DNA of 64,000 bases, from positions 1 through 64,000 of the forward strand of contig CAKRDD010000002.1 of assembly GCA_934309345.1 (NCBI GenBank). Direction: 5' to 3'. The position numbers were made by a program, and so were the translations under genes. Source of the stretch: an uncultured Mediterraneibacter sp. Its GTDB lineage: Bacteria; Bacillota; Clostridia; Lachnospirales; Lachnospiraceae. The notes under the pieces are model-generated. The model was given only the letters and a program-made list of their open reading frames with translations, was not told the origin of the DNA and searched no databases. This document shows, one piece after another, positions 42,578 to 51,890 of this stretch. Positions within the stretch are counted from its first letter, which is position 1. The number at the start of each line of letters is the position of its first letter.

Positions 42578-43450
42578 CTATTCATTATTACTTGAAAAAA
42601 TATCGGCCACTTCACTAATTATAATGTATGCTGCCGGATCAATGTCATGAACAATATCCTTCATCCGGATCACCTGATACCTGTTCACAACAAAGTAAAC
42701 CATTGTTTTATCACGATTGGAATATCCTCCTTTTGCACTGACTCGTGTAATACCGCTTCCAAATGTTTCAGTCAACACCTTGCATATCTCATGAGGCCAC
42801 TCTGTCACAATAATTGCACACTTTGCTCTGTCGATACCTTCTACAATAAAGTCAACTGTCTTCAATGCAGCTGAATAAGCAACGATCGAATACAATGGAA
42901 GCACCCAGCTCTGAAGTACACATCCACAGATAATATACAAAATAATATTATATACCATTACAAATGTTCCTACCGTAACACCTGCACGTTTTGCAAAAAT
43001 AACTGCCATTACTTCGATACCGTCCATCGCACCGCCATAGCGAATCGCAAGACCGCTTCCGATTCCGGAGATCACACCTCCAAACAGCGCACATAGCAAT
43101 AAATCTGTTCCTGCAAGCGGCGAAGCAATACTGACATCAATCGGAAAGATATCTGTGATCAGCCATGCAAACAAAGAATAGATTCCGACCGTATAGATCG
43201 CATAGAAAGTAAAGAGTCCTCCCTGCTTTTTCAATCCTACAAGGAACAATGGAATATTTAACACCAACAAGAAGAACGACAATGATAAACAGGAAGGTGT
43301 TATCTGTTCAAGTAACATAGAAGTTCCCGAAATACCACTGTCATATAATTTGACTGGTGTCATAAAAAGTGTAATGCCAAAAGCGTTTATCATTCCGGCA
43401 ACCGTAAGCATCAAAAGATTTACAATTCGAGGTTTCTGGGTCTGTCTCAT
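42578..43450 (-). CDS. YitT family membrane protein
   Basis: 290 residues with five to six membrane segments in the first 200, including GLAIRYGGAMDGIEVMAVIF, the typical YitT/DUF161 motif, and a C-terminal cytoplasmic DUF2179 domain (about 205-285, with GGYSNRDKTMVYFVVNRYQV). The function of this widespread Firmicute family is unknown. It stands alone, the start being ATG 43450 with AGGAG(CG) 8 bases before it. Confidence 0.88.
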   Translation of the reverse strand: MRQTQKPRIVNLLMLTVAGMINAFGITLFMTPVKLYDSGISGTSMLLEQITPSCLSLSFFLLVLNIPLFLVGLKKQGGLFTFYAIYTVGIYSLFAWLITDIFPIDVSIASPLAGTDLLLCALFGGVISGIGSGLAIRYGGAMDGIEVMAVIFAKRAGVTVGTFVMVYNIILYIICGCVLQSWVLPLYSIVAYSAALKTVDFIVEGIDRAKCAIIVTEWPHEICKVLTETFGSGITRVSAKGGYSNRDKTMVYFVVNRYQVIRMKDIVHDIDPAAYIIISEVADIFSSNNE

Positions 43451-43552
43451 TTTAAGCGCTCCTTTGTCAAAATATAATTTATCAATGTTGATTGATTTTT
43501 AAATCATACCATATTAGTAGTTATATTTCCATAATTATTACTAAAAGAAAAC

Positions 43553-43574
43553 ACCGGTGCAAAATCTGCACCGG
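43553..43574 (-). terminator. Terminator of the maltodextrin operon
   Basis: Perfect 8-bp stem CCGGTGCA/TGCACCGG followed on the minus strand by TGTTTTCTTTT, about 55 bases past the last operon gene. Confidence 0.85.
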
Positions 43575-43629
43575 CTTTTGATAAAAACTTTGATTTTTTG
43601 TAAAATACACGATTGCATTTTTCTGAAGA

Positions 43630-45267
43630 TTACTCTGGTTTTACAGCAGCTTCAATTATCATTGCTTCATAAGGACGTAATACATTTCCTTCTCTGTCAT
43701 CCTCATAATTCCGGATCAAAACTTTCCCCTCTTTCCACGCTTCAAGCAATGGGCATCTAACTTCCTCATCTGTAAAGTTTGTGCATACCAACAGCTTTGT
43801 ATGCTCATCCGTTCTCGTATATGCAAAAATCTTCTCATCTTCTGGCAGAAGAAGATCAAATTTCCCATCTACAAATATTGGATTTTCTTTTCTTAAACGA
43901 ATCAGCTTCTGATAATAGTAAAATACAGAATTCTCATCTTCGAGTGCCTCTTTGGCATTGATTCTGGTATAATTTGGATTCACGGCAAACCATGGTTCTC
44001 CTGTTGTGAATCCTCCGTTCTCCTCCCCGCTCCACTGCATCGGAGTACGGGCATTATCACGGCTTCTTGCGTAGATAGACTGCATGATTTCTTCTGGCTG
44101 ATATCCTTTTTCCAGACGCTCTTTGTACATATTCAATGTCTCAATATCTTCATATTCCTCAATGCTGTCAAACTGCACATTCGTCATTCCCAGCTCTTCT
44201 CCCTGGTAAATGTAAGGAGTTCCCTGCATTCCATGAAGCATTGTCGCCAGCATTTTTGCTGACTCTTTTCTGTATTTTCCGTCATTTCCCCAGCGCGACA
44301 CGATTCTAGGAAGATCATGGTTATCCATAAACAGACTGTTCCATCCTGTCTGATATAACGTATTCTGCCACTTTGCAAGGCATTTTTTAAGTTTTACCAG
44401 ATTCAATGGAATCGTATCCCATTTTTCTTTTCCTTCTTCCTGATCAAGCATAATGTGCTCGAACTGGAAAACCATGGAAAATTCACTGCCATCTGGATTG
44501 CTATATTTCTTTGCAATTTCCGGTGTTGCTCCCCAGGCTTCTCCAACAGTGATCATATCACCCTTCTGAAATGTTTCTCTGCTTAATTCATGTAAAAATT
44601 CATGTAGCTTTGGTCCATTATTTGTGATCTTAAGATCTGGCTCTTTTGCAATCTGATCAATCACATCCAGACGAAATCCGCCTGCACCTTTTTCCATCCA
44701 CCAGAGAATCATATCATATAGTTCTCTTCTCACTTTCGGATTCTCCCAGTTCAGATCTGGCTGTTTCACTGAAAACTGATGAAAATAATACTGTCCCAGT
44801 TCTGGAACCCACTCCCATGCCGGTCCTCCGAACACAGAATTCATATCATTTGGGTAAACACCTTCTTCTCCGTCACGCCACACATAATAATCATGATACG
44901 GATTGTCTTTACTTTTCTTTGCCTCCAAAAACCATCTGTGTTCATCTGAAGTATGATTCAATACAAGATCCATCATAATTCGGATTCCACGTTTCTTTGC
45001 CTCCTCAAATAATCGTTCCATATCTTCCATTGTTCCGAACATCGGCTCAATATCCTGATAATCTGAAATATCGTATCCATTGTCATCCTGTGGAGAACGA
45101 TACACCGGTGAGAGCCAGATTGCATCTATTCCAAGTTTTTTCAAATAATCCAATCTGCTGATAATTCCTGGAATATCACCGATTCCATCTCCATCCGAAT
45201 CTTGAAAGCTTTTCGGATAAATCTGATATACAACTGCATTTTTCCACCATTTATTCTTATTTTCCAT
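43630..45267 (-). CDS. malL: GH13 alpha-glucosidase (oligo-1,6-glucosidase/MalL type)
   Basis: 545 residues from MENKNKWWKNAVVYQIYPKS (ATG 45267). Catalytic motifs: GGFRLDVID (nucleophile Asp near 199), TVGEAW (Glu near 255), FMDNHDLPR (Asp near 325), plus DLVLNHTSDEH. Hydrolyses the ends of malto- and isomaltooligosaccharides in the cytoplasm; subfamily 31 by similarity, exact linkage preference not visible. Open codons up to 45363 lie inside the upstream gene. The ribosome site is weak (GGAGAG, 15 bases). Last gene of the operon, 70 bases after the neopullulanase-like gene. Confidence 0.9.
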   Translation of the reverse strand: MENKNKWWKNAVVYQIYPKSFQDSDGDGIGDIPGIISRLDYLKKLGIDAIWLSPVYRSPQDDNGYDISDYQDIEPMFGTMEDMERLFEEAKKRGIRIMMDLVLNHTSDEHRWFLEAKKSKDNPYHDYYVWRDGEEGVYPNDMNSVFGGPAWEWVPELGQYYFHQFSVKQPDLNWENPKVRRELYDMILWWMEKGAGGFRLDVIDQIAKEPDLKITNNGPKLHEFLHELSRETFQKGDMITVGEAWGATPEIAKKYSNPDGSEFSMVFQFEHIMLDQEEGKEKWDTIPLNLVKLKKCLAKWQNTLYQTGWNSLFMDNHDLPRIVSRWGNDGKYRKESAKMLATMLHGMQGTPYIYQGEELGMTNVQFDSIEEYEDIETLNMYKERLEKGYQPEEIMQSIYARSRDNARTPMQWSGEENGGFTTGEPWFAVNPNYTRINAKEALEDENSVFYYYQKLIRLRKENPIFVDGKFDLLLPEDEKIFAYTRTDEHTKLLVCTNFTDEEVRCPLLEAWKEGKVLIRNYEDDREGNVLRPYEAMIIEAAVKPE

Positions 45268-45337
45268 ACTCAATTTTGATATCTCTCCGGCAGATTTTCT
45301 GATTCTACCGGGATATCCTCTCCTTTCTTTATGTTCT

Positions 45338-47092
45338 CTAAATTCTACGAATGAGCGTTCCATTTACGCCAAGTATCTCTCCATCAAATTCCCGGGCAAA
45401 AAGAATTTCCCCATTTCCTTTTACTTTTACTTCTTCCTCCGATGCATTTAACAGAACCTCAATTTGATTACCTTCTTCATCTAATTTAATATATTCTACA
45501 CATCGATCATTTTCATATGTATCCGGGAAATGGAAATGCGGGCTTCTGCACATTTTCTCGTTTCTTCTAAGCATAATCAGTTTCCGCATCATTGCAATCT
45601 TTTCCTGATTCTCTTTGCTTTCAATCTCACTCCACGGCATACATCTTCTGCAGTCCGGGTCATGGGCACCTTCCATTGCGATTTCTGTTCCGTAATAAAT
45701 GCAAGGGCTTCCCGGAAGCGTAAAGAGAATTGCAAGCTGCTGATAAAATTTATCTAAATCATGAAAACGATTCATAAGTCTCTCTGTATCGTGGGAATCC
45801 AGCAGGTTGAAAAGTACATCATTATTCTGCTGCATATACATAGTATAGCAACGATTCACCATATATTCAAACTCCTCTTTTTTCATCGTTTTATCAAGGA
45901 AAAAGTCATGGATTCCGCTGAGCAATGGGTAATTCATAACGGAATCATACTCATCTCCTTGCAGCCACTGACTTGCATCGTGCCAGATTTCTCCCAACAG
46001 ATAAATGTCCGGTTTTACCGTTTTTAAATGTTCTCGTATACGCTTTAAGAACCGATGTGACACTTCATTTCCTACATCGAAACGGATTCCGTCTATGTCG
46101 AATTTTTGAACCCATTCTTCACAGACCTTGCAAAAATACTCAATTACTTCTTCATTATTCGTATTCAACTTTGGCATCGTATCTGCAAATGCAAAAGAGT
46201 AAAAGCGTCTGTCTCTGGTGTCTGCTCTTTTTCCGATTTGTTCCCAGTCTTCCACCATAAACCAGTCCGCATAACAAGAATCTTTTCCATGTTCCAGCAC
46301 ATCAATCCATGGTGCAAATTTTCTTCCGCAGTGATTAAACACTGCATCTACCATAATGCGGATTCCTTTTTCATGTGCTTCCATGCAAAGTGCCTTCATT
46401 GTTTCTTCATCTCCGAAAGCCGGATCTATCTTTGTGTAATCTGTAGTATCATATTTGTGGTTAGACTCTGCTTCCATAATTGGATTAAAATAAATACCGG
46501 TAATTCCGAGGTTCTGAAGATACGATAGTTTCTGGCGGATTCCTTCTAGATTTCCTCCGAATTTCTCCTTATTGGTCACGGTTCCGTGATTTCTCCACGG
46601 CGTGATATCATTTCCATTCTTTTCCGGTGTCCCGTTGCAGAACCTGTCCGGAAAAATCTGATACCAAATCGTATCATTTACCCATGCCGGTGTGCGATTT
46701 ATATCTGCCGGATTCATCCATGGTACAATAAAGCACTGCTGCATACGGCCATCCATCTGAAGCTGCTCTTCAGTCAGGAAGCCATCTTCAAAATAATACC
46801 AGACTTCCTCTTCTGTTCTCAGTTCAAAATAATACTTACATCGTTTATATTCTGGAAAAAGCGTTGTTGTCCACCAGATTTGGTGTGGCAGACGTTTTTT
46901 ATAAATAATTTCCTCTCTTTTTCCAATCCATTTTTCCTTTCCACCCAGGATTCCTGCTTCATAAGGATCTCCGTAATGAATAAAGACCTGTTTTACATCA
47001 TATCCGGTCTTAATATTTACAATTAATCTGTCCTCATCCAACGGATAACTCATTTGCTCTGATGTTTTATGGTATACCCCAGTAAACTCCAT
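45338..47092 (-). CDS. GH13 neopullulanase/cyclomaltodextrinase
   Basis: 584 residues from MEFTGVYHKTSEQMSYPLDE (ATG 47092, TTGGAGG upstream). An N-terminal CBM34-like beta domain (1-125) precedes the barrel: FNPIMEAESNHKYDTTDY, VDAVFNHCG, DGIRFDVGNEV (nucleophile), YLLGEIWHDA (acid) and NLLDSHDTERL. This is subfamily 20, which opens cyclodextrins, pullulan and maltodextrins in the cytoplasm; no signal peptide. Starts one base after the stop of the debranching enzyme gene. Confidence 0.9.
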   Translation of the reverse strand: MEFTGVYHKTSEQMSYPLDEDRLIVNIKTGYDVKQVFIHYGDPYEAGILGGKEKWIGKREEIIYKKRLPHQIWWTTTLFPEYKRCKYYFELRTEEEVWYYFEDGFLTEEQLQMDGRMQQCFIVPWMNPADINRTPAWVNDTIWYQIFPDRFCNGTPEKNGNDITPWRNHGTVTNKEKFGGNLEGIRQKLSYLQNLGITGIYFNPIMEAESNHKYDTTDYTKIDPAFGDEETMKALCMEAHEKGIRIMVDAVFNHCGRKFAPWIDVLEHGKDSCYADWFMVEDWEQIGKRADTRDRRFYSFAFADTMPKLNTNNEEVIEYFCKVCEEWVQKFDIDGIRFDVGNEVSHRFLKRIREHLKTVKPDIYLLGEIWHDASQWLQGDEYDSVMNYPLLSGIHDFFLDKTMKKEEFEYMVNRCYTMYMQQNNDVLFNLLDSHDTERLMNRFHDLDKFYQQLAILFTLPGSPCIYYGTEIAMEGAHDPDCRRCMPWSEIESKENQEKIAMMRKLIMLRRNEKMCRSPHFHFPDTYENDRCVEYIKLDEEGNQIEVLLNASEEEVKVKGNGEILFAREFDGEILGVNGTLIRRI

Positions 47093-47093
47093 C

Positions 47094-49049
47094 TTATTTT
47101 TCCTCCAATTTTTCATAAACACGCAGGATTTCTCCTACACTCCATGCCTGTGCAAAACATCCTTTTGAAGAAACCGGTATCTCTCCATCATAAATCTCAG
47201 GGAGCTGGCCAATACATCCTTCACGCATTGCACTTTCCAACACTTCCAACTGCTTTGCCACAGTCTCTTTTGCTTCTCTTGAGTCTTTATTCACTTTTAG
47301 ATAAGCGAGATAATATCCACCCATTGGGAAAGTCCAGACAGTTCCTTGATGATAAGCAAGATCTCTTTTTATCATCTCTCCGCCATAGCTTGCATGAAAT
47401 TCTTCGTCTTTTGGATCTAATGTCCGAAGACCATACGGTGTATACAGTTTTTCAAATACCTTATCTACAATCTGTCTTTCTTTCCCTTCATCCAGCATCG
47501 TAAATGGCATAGACACCGCCCATATCTGATTACAGCGAATCTGTGTATCTGCCTTTGTTTCTGAAATTACATCCTTCAGGCAGTGTTTTTCCTCCATCCA
47601 GAATTCTCGTGCAAACGATTCTTTCACCTTCTGTGCGAGTTCCTTATATTTCTGCTCTTCATTTTTCTTCAAAATTTCAGAAAACTTCTGCATGATACAA
47701 AGTGCATTGTACCAGTAAGCATTAATCTCCACCGGTTTCCCATGCCTTGGTGTCGGAAGAATTTCTCCAACACGCACATCCATCCAGGTTACCTGATCCA
47801 GACCTGTTCCGGCACTGATAAGGCCATCTTCTTCCATATGGATATTGAAATGTGTTCCTTTCTCGTAACCGAAAATAATTCTTTGCATTACCGGATACAT
47901 TTCCTCTACAAATTTGATGTCCTGAGTTTTTTCATAATATAACCACACGCAGTTGATAAATAATAGTGCCGCATCTACAGTATTATAAAGTGGCTCATTC
48001 TCACCCTCCGGGAACAGATTTGGCATCAATCCATCTTTTTCATAAAATGCAAATGTCCGCAAGATTGATTTTGCGCTTTCAAATCTTCCTGTGGAGATGC
48101 AGATTCCCGGAAGTGCAATCATTGTATCTCTTCCCCAGTCCTCGAAAAAAGGAAATCCGGCAAGAATAGTCAATCCATCCGTGGACTCTCTTTTCGAAAG
48201 GAACTTGTCTGCACTACAAACCAGTGTCTGTGCCAGTTTATTTTTCAGGCCTGAAGTCTTTATAAGCTTCTCTTGATAATGGATCTGCTCTTCTTTTATT
48301 TTATCAAATATTTTTTTTACGTCTATACTAATCAGACTTTCCATCGAATAAATTACTGTTAAATCTGTCTCTTCCCCTGACTTTACTCGTTTTTTAATCT
48401 GATAAACTGCGCTTGCTGTTCCATTTTCTCGTCTTCCATCACATTCATCGTAGCGATAAAAATACGTTTCTTTCTTTTCCTGAAATTCTTCTGCTTCCCC
48501 ATTTGTTTCAAAGAAAAGAGTATACTTTCCATCGGTAATCTTTTGCTCCTGTCTTGAAAATATCTTACCTTCTTTCAAATCTTCCCCTTTAGGTTCAAAT
48601 TGAAAAAACGGAGTTACACAGAGAACGCCCTCTTTCTGACCACGGTTTTTTAGATGATAATTCACTGCAATCTGATTGCTTCCCCGTGCCATCACAATCT
48701 CTTTTTCTATCTCTACTCCGTTTATCAGATAACGCCACGAAGGAAGAGTTTCAAAAGAAAATTCTGTAAGATAACGATATCCTTCTTCTTTTGTTCCATC
48801 CGCAAATTCCTGGGTTGAAAGAACATATTTTGATTCTCCGATATCCAATTCTTCTTTCATCCGATGAATCATATTTATCCTATGATTTGGAGCTTTCGTA
48901 CATGCCATGAATATCGAATGGTCATTTCTTGCCACAGCTCCGGTCATAGTAAGTGAAGAAAAACCTCCCAGGCCATTGGTTAATAAGTAACAATTTTCAA
49001 GACCTCTCTCCAATGTTTTCCAATCCTGTCTTCCGTAAATCCATTTCAT
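47094..49049 (-). CDS. Amylo-alpha-1,6-glucosidase (GH133-type debranching enzyme)
   Basis: 651 residues from MKWIYGRQDWKTLERG (ATG 49049, AAGGAGGAG 6 bases upstream). The N-terminal domain holds YLLTNGLGGFSSLTMTG, the hallmark of bacterial debranching enzymes; the C-terminal (alpha/alpha)6 barrel has FPFFEDWGRDTMIALPG, YNTVDAALLFI, GTGLDQVTWMD, EINAYWYNAL and YHQGTVWTFPMG. Removes the alpha-1,6 branches of glycogen and branched dextrins. Works with the pullulanase encoded directly upstream. Confidence 0.92.
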   Translation of the reverse strand: MKWIYGRQDWKTLERGLENCYLLTNGLGGFSSLTMTGAVARNDHSIFMACTKAPNHRINMIHRMKEELDIGESKYVLSTQEFADGTKEEGYRYLTEFSFETLPSWRYLINGVEIEKEIVMARGSNQIAVNYHLKNRGQKEGVLCVTPFFQFEPKGEDLKEGKIFSRQEQKITDGKYTLFFETNGEAEEFQEKKETYFYRYDECDGRRENGTASAVYQIKKRVKSGEETDLTVIYSMESLISIDVKKIFDKIKEEQIHYQEKLIKTSGLKNKLAQTLVCSADKFLSKRESTDGLTILAGFPFFEDWGRDTMIALPGICISTGRFESAKSILRTFAFYEKDGLMPNLFPEGENEPLYNTVDAALLFINCVWLYYEKTQDIKFVEEMYPVMQRIIFGYEKGTHFNIHMEEDGLISAGTGLDQVTWMDVRVGEILPTPRHGKPVEINAYWYNALCIMQKFSEILKKNEEQKYKELAQKVKESFAREFWMEEKHCLKDVISETKADTQIRCNQIWAVSMPFTMLDEGKERQIVDKVFEKLYTPYGLRTLDPKDEEFHASYGGEMIKRDLAYHQGTVWTFPMGGYYLAYLKVNKDSREAKETVAKQLEVLESAMREGCIGQLPEIYDGEIPVSSKGCFAQAWSVGEILRVYEKLEEK

Positions 49050-49069
49050 GTACCACTCCTCCTTAATCA

Positions 49070-51007
49070 TTATTTACTTCCAAGTATTAACACACTCTGC
49101 GGTGCGACTTCTATGCATCTGTCCGCATAGATTCCTTTTTCCCAGCACCAGCTGTCATTAGCATCACTCAAGATTTCCCAGCCCTCGTCCAAATATTCTT
49201 CTTTATAACTGTCTTTTCTTGCATTATAAATTATTTTCACCTGACTCCATCTTGCTGCTTTATCATTGAGCACGGTAAATCCCACTACATCCTTTTCTTT
49301 CCACATATCTGTGATTTGCTTATAACTGTCTTTCGATTTATCACAAAGTCCGGAAATCTGTTTGCGAAGTGCGATCAGTCCTTGATAGTAATGCACCAGT
49401 TCCCTGTTTTCCCATGCCTTTTCCCAATCAAGACGATTCAGAGAAATCGGAGCTTTAAAGGTATTATCCTGTCCATCTTTTGTTCGGGCGAATTCTTCTC
49501 CTGACAAAAAGAATAACGTTCCCTGACAAGTCATGTAAACTGCTGCCGCCATTTTATTCAGCCTCAAACATTCTTTTTCCTCTACGACTGTCTCTTTTAA
49601 TTTATCCCACAGGGTATGGTTGTCATGTGCTGACACGTAAGTGACAATCTGTGAAGGTGCTTTCACATTTTCAAAACCTTCTGCTTGGTAAGGATTTGCA
49701 CACCATGCTGCTACACCTGCAAGCATTTCGTTTTCTTTTCCTTCTGCACCGTTTATAAAACCAGTTTCCTTTGCACGTAGTGCAGAGCCTTTGATTCCAT
49801 CTCGGGTACTGTCACAGAACGCCCCGATATTTTCATCCAAAAGTCCGATATTTTCTTTTGTAGCCAGTTTTTTATTGCCTTCTACAGCCGTCGTATCCGC
49901 TGCCCATGGTTCTCCGTAAATGATCTTCTTTCCTTTTCCGTATCTCTGATCCAGTTCACTTCGGATCCGGTTCATCAGATCTACATCCAGAAGTCCCATC
50001 AGATCAAAACGAAATCCGTCAATATGATATTCCTCTGTCCAGTAAAGCACCGACTCCAGAATGTATTTTGCACACATCTCTCTTTCACTTGCCACGTCAT
50101 TTCCACAGGCAGAGCCGTCAGATACTGTTCCATCCGGAAATACCCGGTAAAAATACCAAGGTGCAGTTCTCTGAAACCAGGAATCCAGTGAATAAGTATG
50201 ATTATAAACCACATCCATGATCACACCAAAACCAGCTTCATGAATTGCCTGAATCATCTCTTTCATTTCTCTGATTCTCACCTCTCCATGTCTGGCATCT
50301 GTCGCATAGGAGCCCTCCGGCACATTGTAATTAACCGGGTCATATCCCCAGTTGAATTCTGTATCCTCCCCTGCTTCATTTACAGAACCGTAGTCATACA
50401 TTGGCATGATCTGAATATGTGTCACCCCGAGTTTTTTTAAATAATCCAGACCGGTCGGATGGATTCCATCCTCATTCAAAGTCGTGTGTCTGCACGTAAA
50501 TGCTTTGTATTTTCCACGATATTCTTCCGGAAAACCGCCCGCCTTATCCCATGAAAATTCTTTTACATGAAGTTCATAGACAATTCGCTCCGGTCCTTCT
50601 TCTGGTGCCTGGTCTTTTTCCCATCCTTCTGGATTGGTCTTTTTCAGATTCACTGCCATACTGCGCAATCCATTAACTCCGCATGCCTTTGCATATGGGT
50701 CTGCTGATCGAACTTCTTCGCCATCGCGGGTAATCAGATAATCATAATAAACGCCGTGAAGTTCTTCTTTGCTCTCCCAGCTCCACACACCCTTTTCTGC
50801 TTTTTTCATCGGAATCTGCTTGTACGCATTTCCCCCATCTCCTGTCTGATACAGGTTTAAACTAACGCATTCCGCCTGTGGTGACCACAGACGGAATGTC
50901 GTTCCTTCTTCTTTACATTCTGCTCCAAGATCATTTCCATCGTAAATATAATTTTCAAGAAACTCTTTTGCAGAATAATAATTTTTCAGTTTTACTTTAT
51001 CTTTCAT
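49070..51007 (-). CDS. pulA: Type I pullulanase
   Basis: 645 residues, no signal peptide: an intracellular enzyme cleaving alpha-1,6 links of branched dextrins. A CBM48 domain (about 20-110, with GTTFRLWSPQAECVSLNLY) is followed by the GH13_14 barrel: FNWGYDPVNYNVPEGSY (family hallmark), DVVYNHTYS, DGFRFDLMGLLD (nucleophile), IYGEPWAADT (acid) and YVSAHDNHTLWD. 8 bases after the MalG gene. AAGGATAAGGAAG region in front of the ATG. Confidence 0.93.
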   Translation of the reverse strand: MKDKVKLKNYYSAKEFLENYIYDGNDLGAECKEEGTTFRLWSPQAECVSLNLYQTGDGGNAYKQIPMKKAEKGVWSWESKEELHGVYYDYLITRDGEEVRSADPYAKACGVNGLRSMAVNLKKTNPEGWEKDQAPEEGPERIVYELHVKEFSWDKAGGFPEEYRGKYKAFTCRHTTLNEDGIHPTGLDYLKKLGVTHIQIMPMYDYGSVNEAGEDTEFNWGYDPVNYNVPEGSYATDARHGEVRIREMKEMIQAIHEAGFGVIMDVVYNHTYSLDSWFQRTAPWYFYRVFPDGTVSDGSACGNDVASEREMCAKYILESVLYWTEEYHIDGFRFDLMGLLDVDLMNRIRSELDQRYGKGKKIIYGEPWAADTTAVEGNKKLATKENIGLLDENIGAFCDSTRDGIKGSALRAKETGFINGAEGKENEMLAGVAAWCANPYQAEGFENVKAPSQIVTYVSAHDNHTLWDKLKETVVEEKECLRLNKMAAAVYMTCQGTLFFLSGEEFARTKDGQDNTFKAPISLNRLDWEKAWENRELVHYYQGLIALRKQISGLCDKSKDSYKQITDMWKEKDVVGFTVLNDKAARWSQVKIIYNARKDSYKEEYLDEGWEILSDANDSWCWEKGIYADRCIEVAPQSVLILGSK

Positions 51008-51015
51008 TGTCTTCC

Positions 51016-51888
51016 TTATCCTTTCACTGCTCCTGATACACCATCTACATAGTATCTCTGCATGAACAGGAACAGAATTGCGATCGGAATTGAGATCAGA
51101 ACTGCCCCAGCCGCAAAACTGGTGTACCAGCTGTCAATGTATTCTTTTTCCAACATTTTCCAAAGTCCGATAGCGATCGTATACTGGTCTGAGTTCGCTC
51201 TGCAGATTACCTTTGCAAAAATGAAATCCAGCCATGGAGCCATGAAAGATGTCAGAACCGTGTATACAATAATTGGTTTACTAAGTGGCAGTGTGATCTT
51301 GCTGAAGATCTGCCATCTGGTACATCCATCCAGAAGTGCAGCCTCATCAATTGCAAGCGGAATCGTATCAAAGAATCCCTTTGCAATCTGGAAGCCCAGT
51401 CCTGCACCACCAGAATAACATAAGATCAAAGCCAGCTTAATCAAGTTTCCTTCCGTAAGCCCCATCGCCTTTAAAATAAAGTACACAGCGATCATGGACA
51501 TAAATCCAGGAAACAGGCCAAGAATCATTGCCATGTTCATATATGGTTTTCTCATTTTAAATTTCAGTCTTGAAAGACAGTAGGACACCGCCAGCACATA
51601 AAATGCTGATAAAATGCAGGAACAAATTGCAATAAACAACGTGTTCATAAACATCTGCGGGAAATTTAAAATGGATGTATCAGTAAATAGTTTTATATAA
51701 TTGTCAAGCGTAAATGCTTTCGGGAAGAAGGTTGATACGTAAGAGCCTTTTTCCGCACGGAAGCTCGTCAGGATTACCCATGCAATTGGGAAAAGCCAGA
51801 TAATGGCCAACACCGCAAGAACGATATGTACGATCGTATTGTTGATCATTTTCTTCTTTTTTGCAGATTGTAATTTCTTTCCTGCCAT
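51016..51888 (-). CDS. malG: Maltodextrin ABC transporter permease MalG
   Basis: 290 residues with six membrane segments and the EAA loop IDEAALLDGCTRWQIFSKIT(LP). Family MalG/CUT1. Forms the channel with MalF. It starts 2 bases after the malF stop, with an AGGAGG site overlapping that stop. Confidence 0.93.
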   Translation of the reverse strand: MAGKKLQSAKKKKMINNTIVHIVLAVLAIIWLFPIAWVILTSFRAEKGSYVSTFFPKAFTLDNYIKLFTDTSILNFPQMFMNTLFIAICSCILSAFYVLAVSYCLSRLKFKMRKPYMNMAMILGLFPGFMSMIAVYFILKAMGLTEGNLIKLALILCYSGGAGLGFQIAKGFFDTIPLAIDEAALLDGCTRWQIFSKITLPLSKPIIVYTVLTSFMAPWLDFIFAKVICRANSDQYTIAIGLWKMLEKEYIDSWYTSFAAGAVLISIPIAILFLFMQRYYVDGVSGAVKG

Positions 51889-51890
51889 GA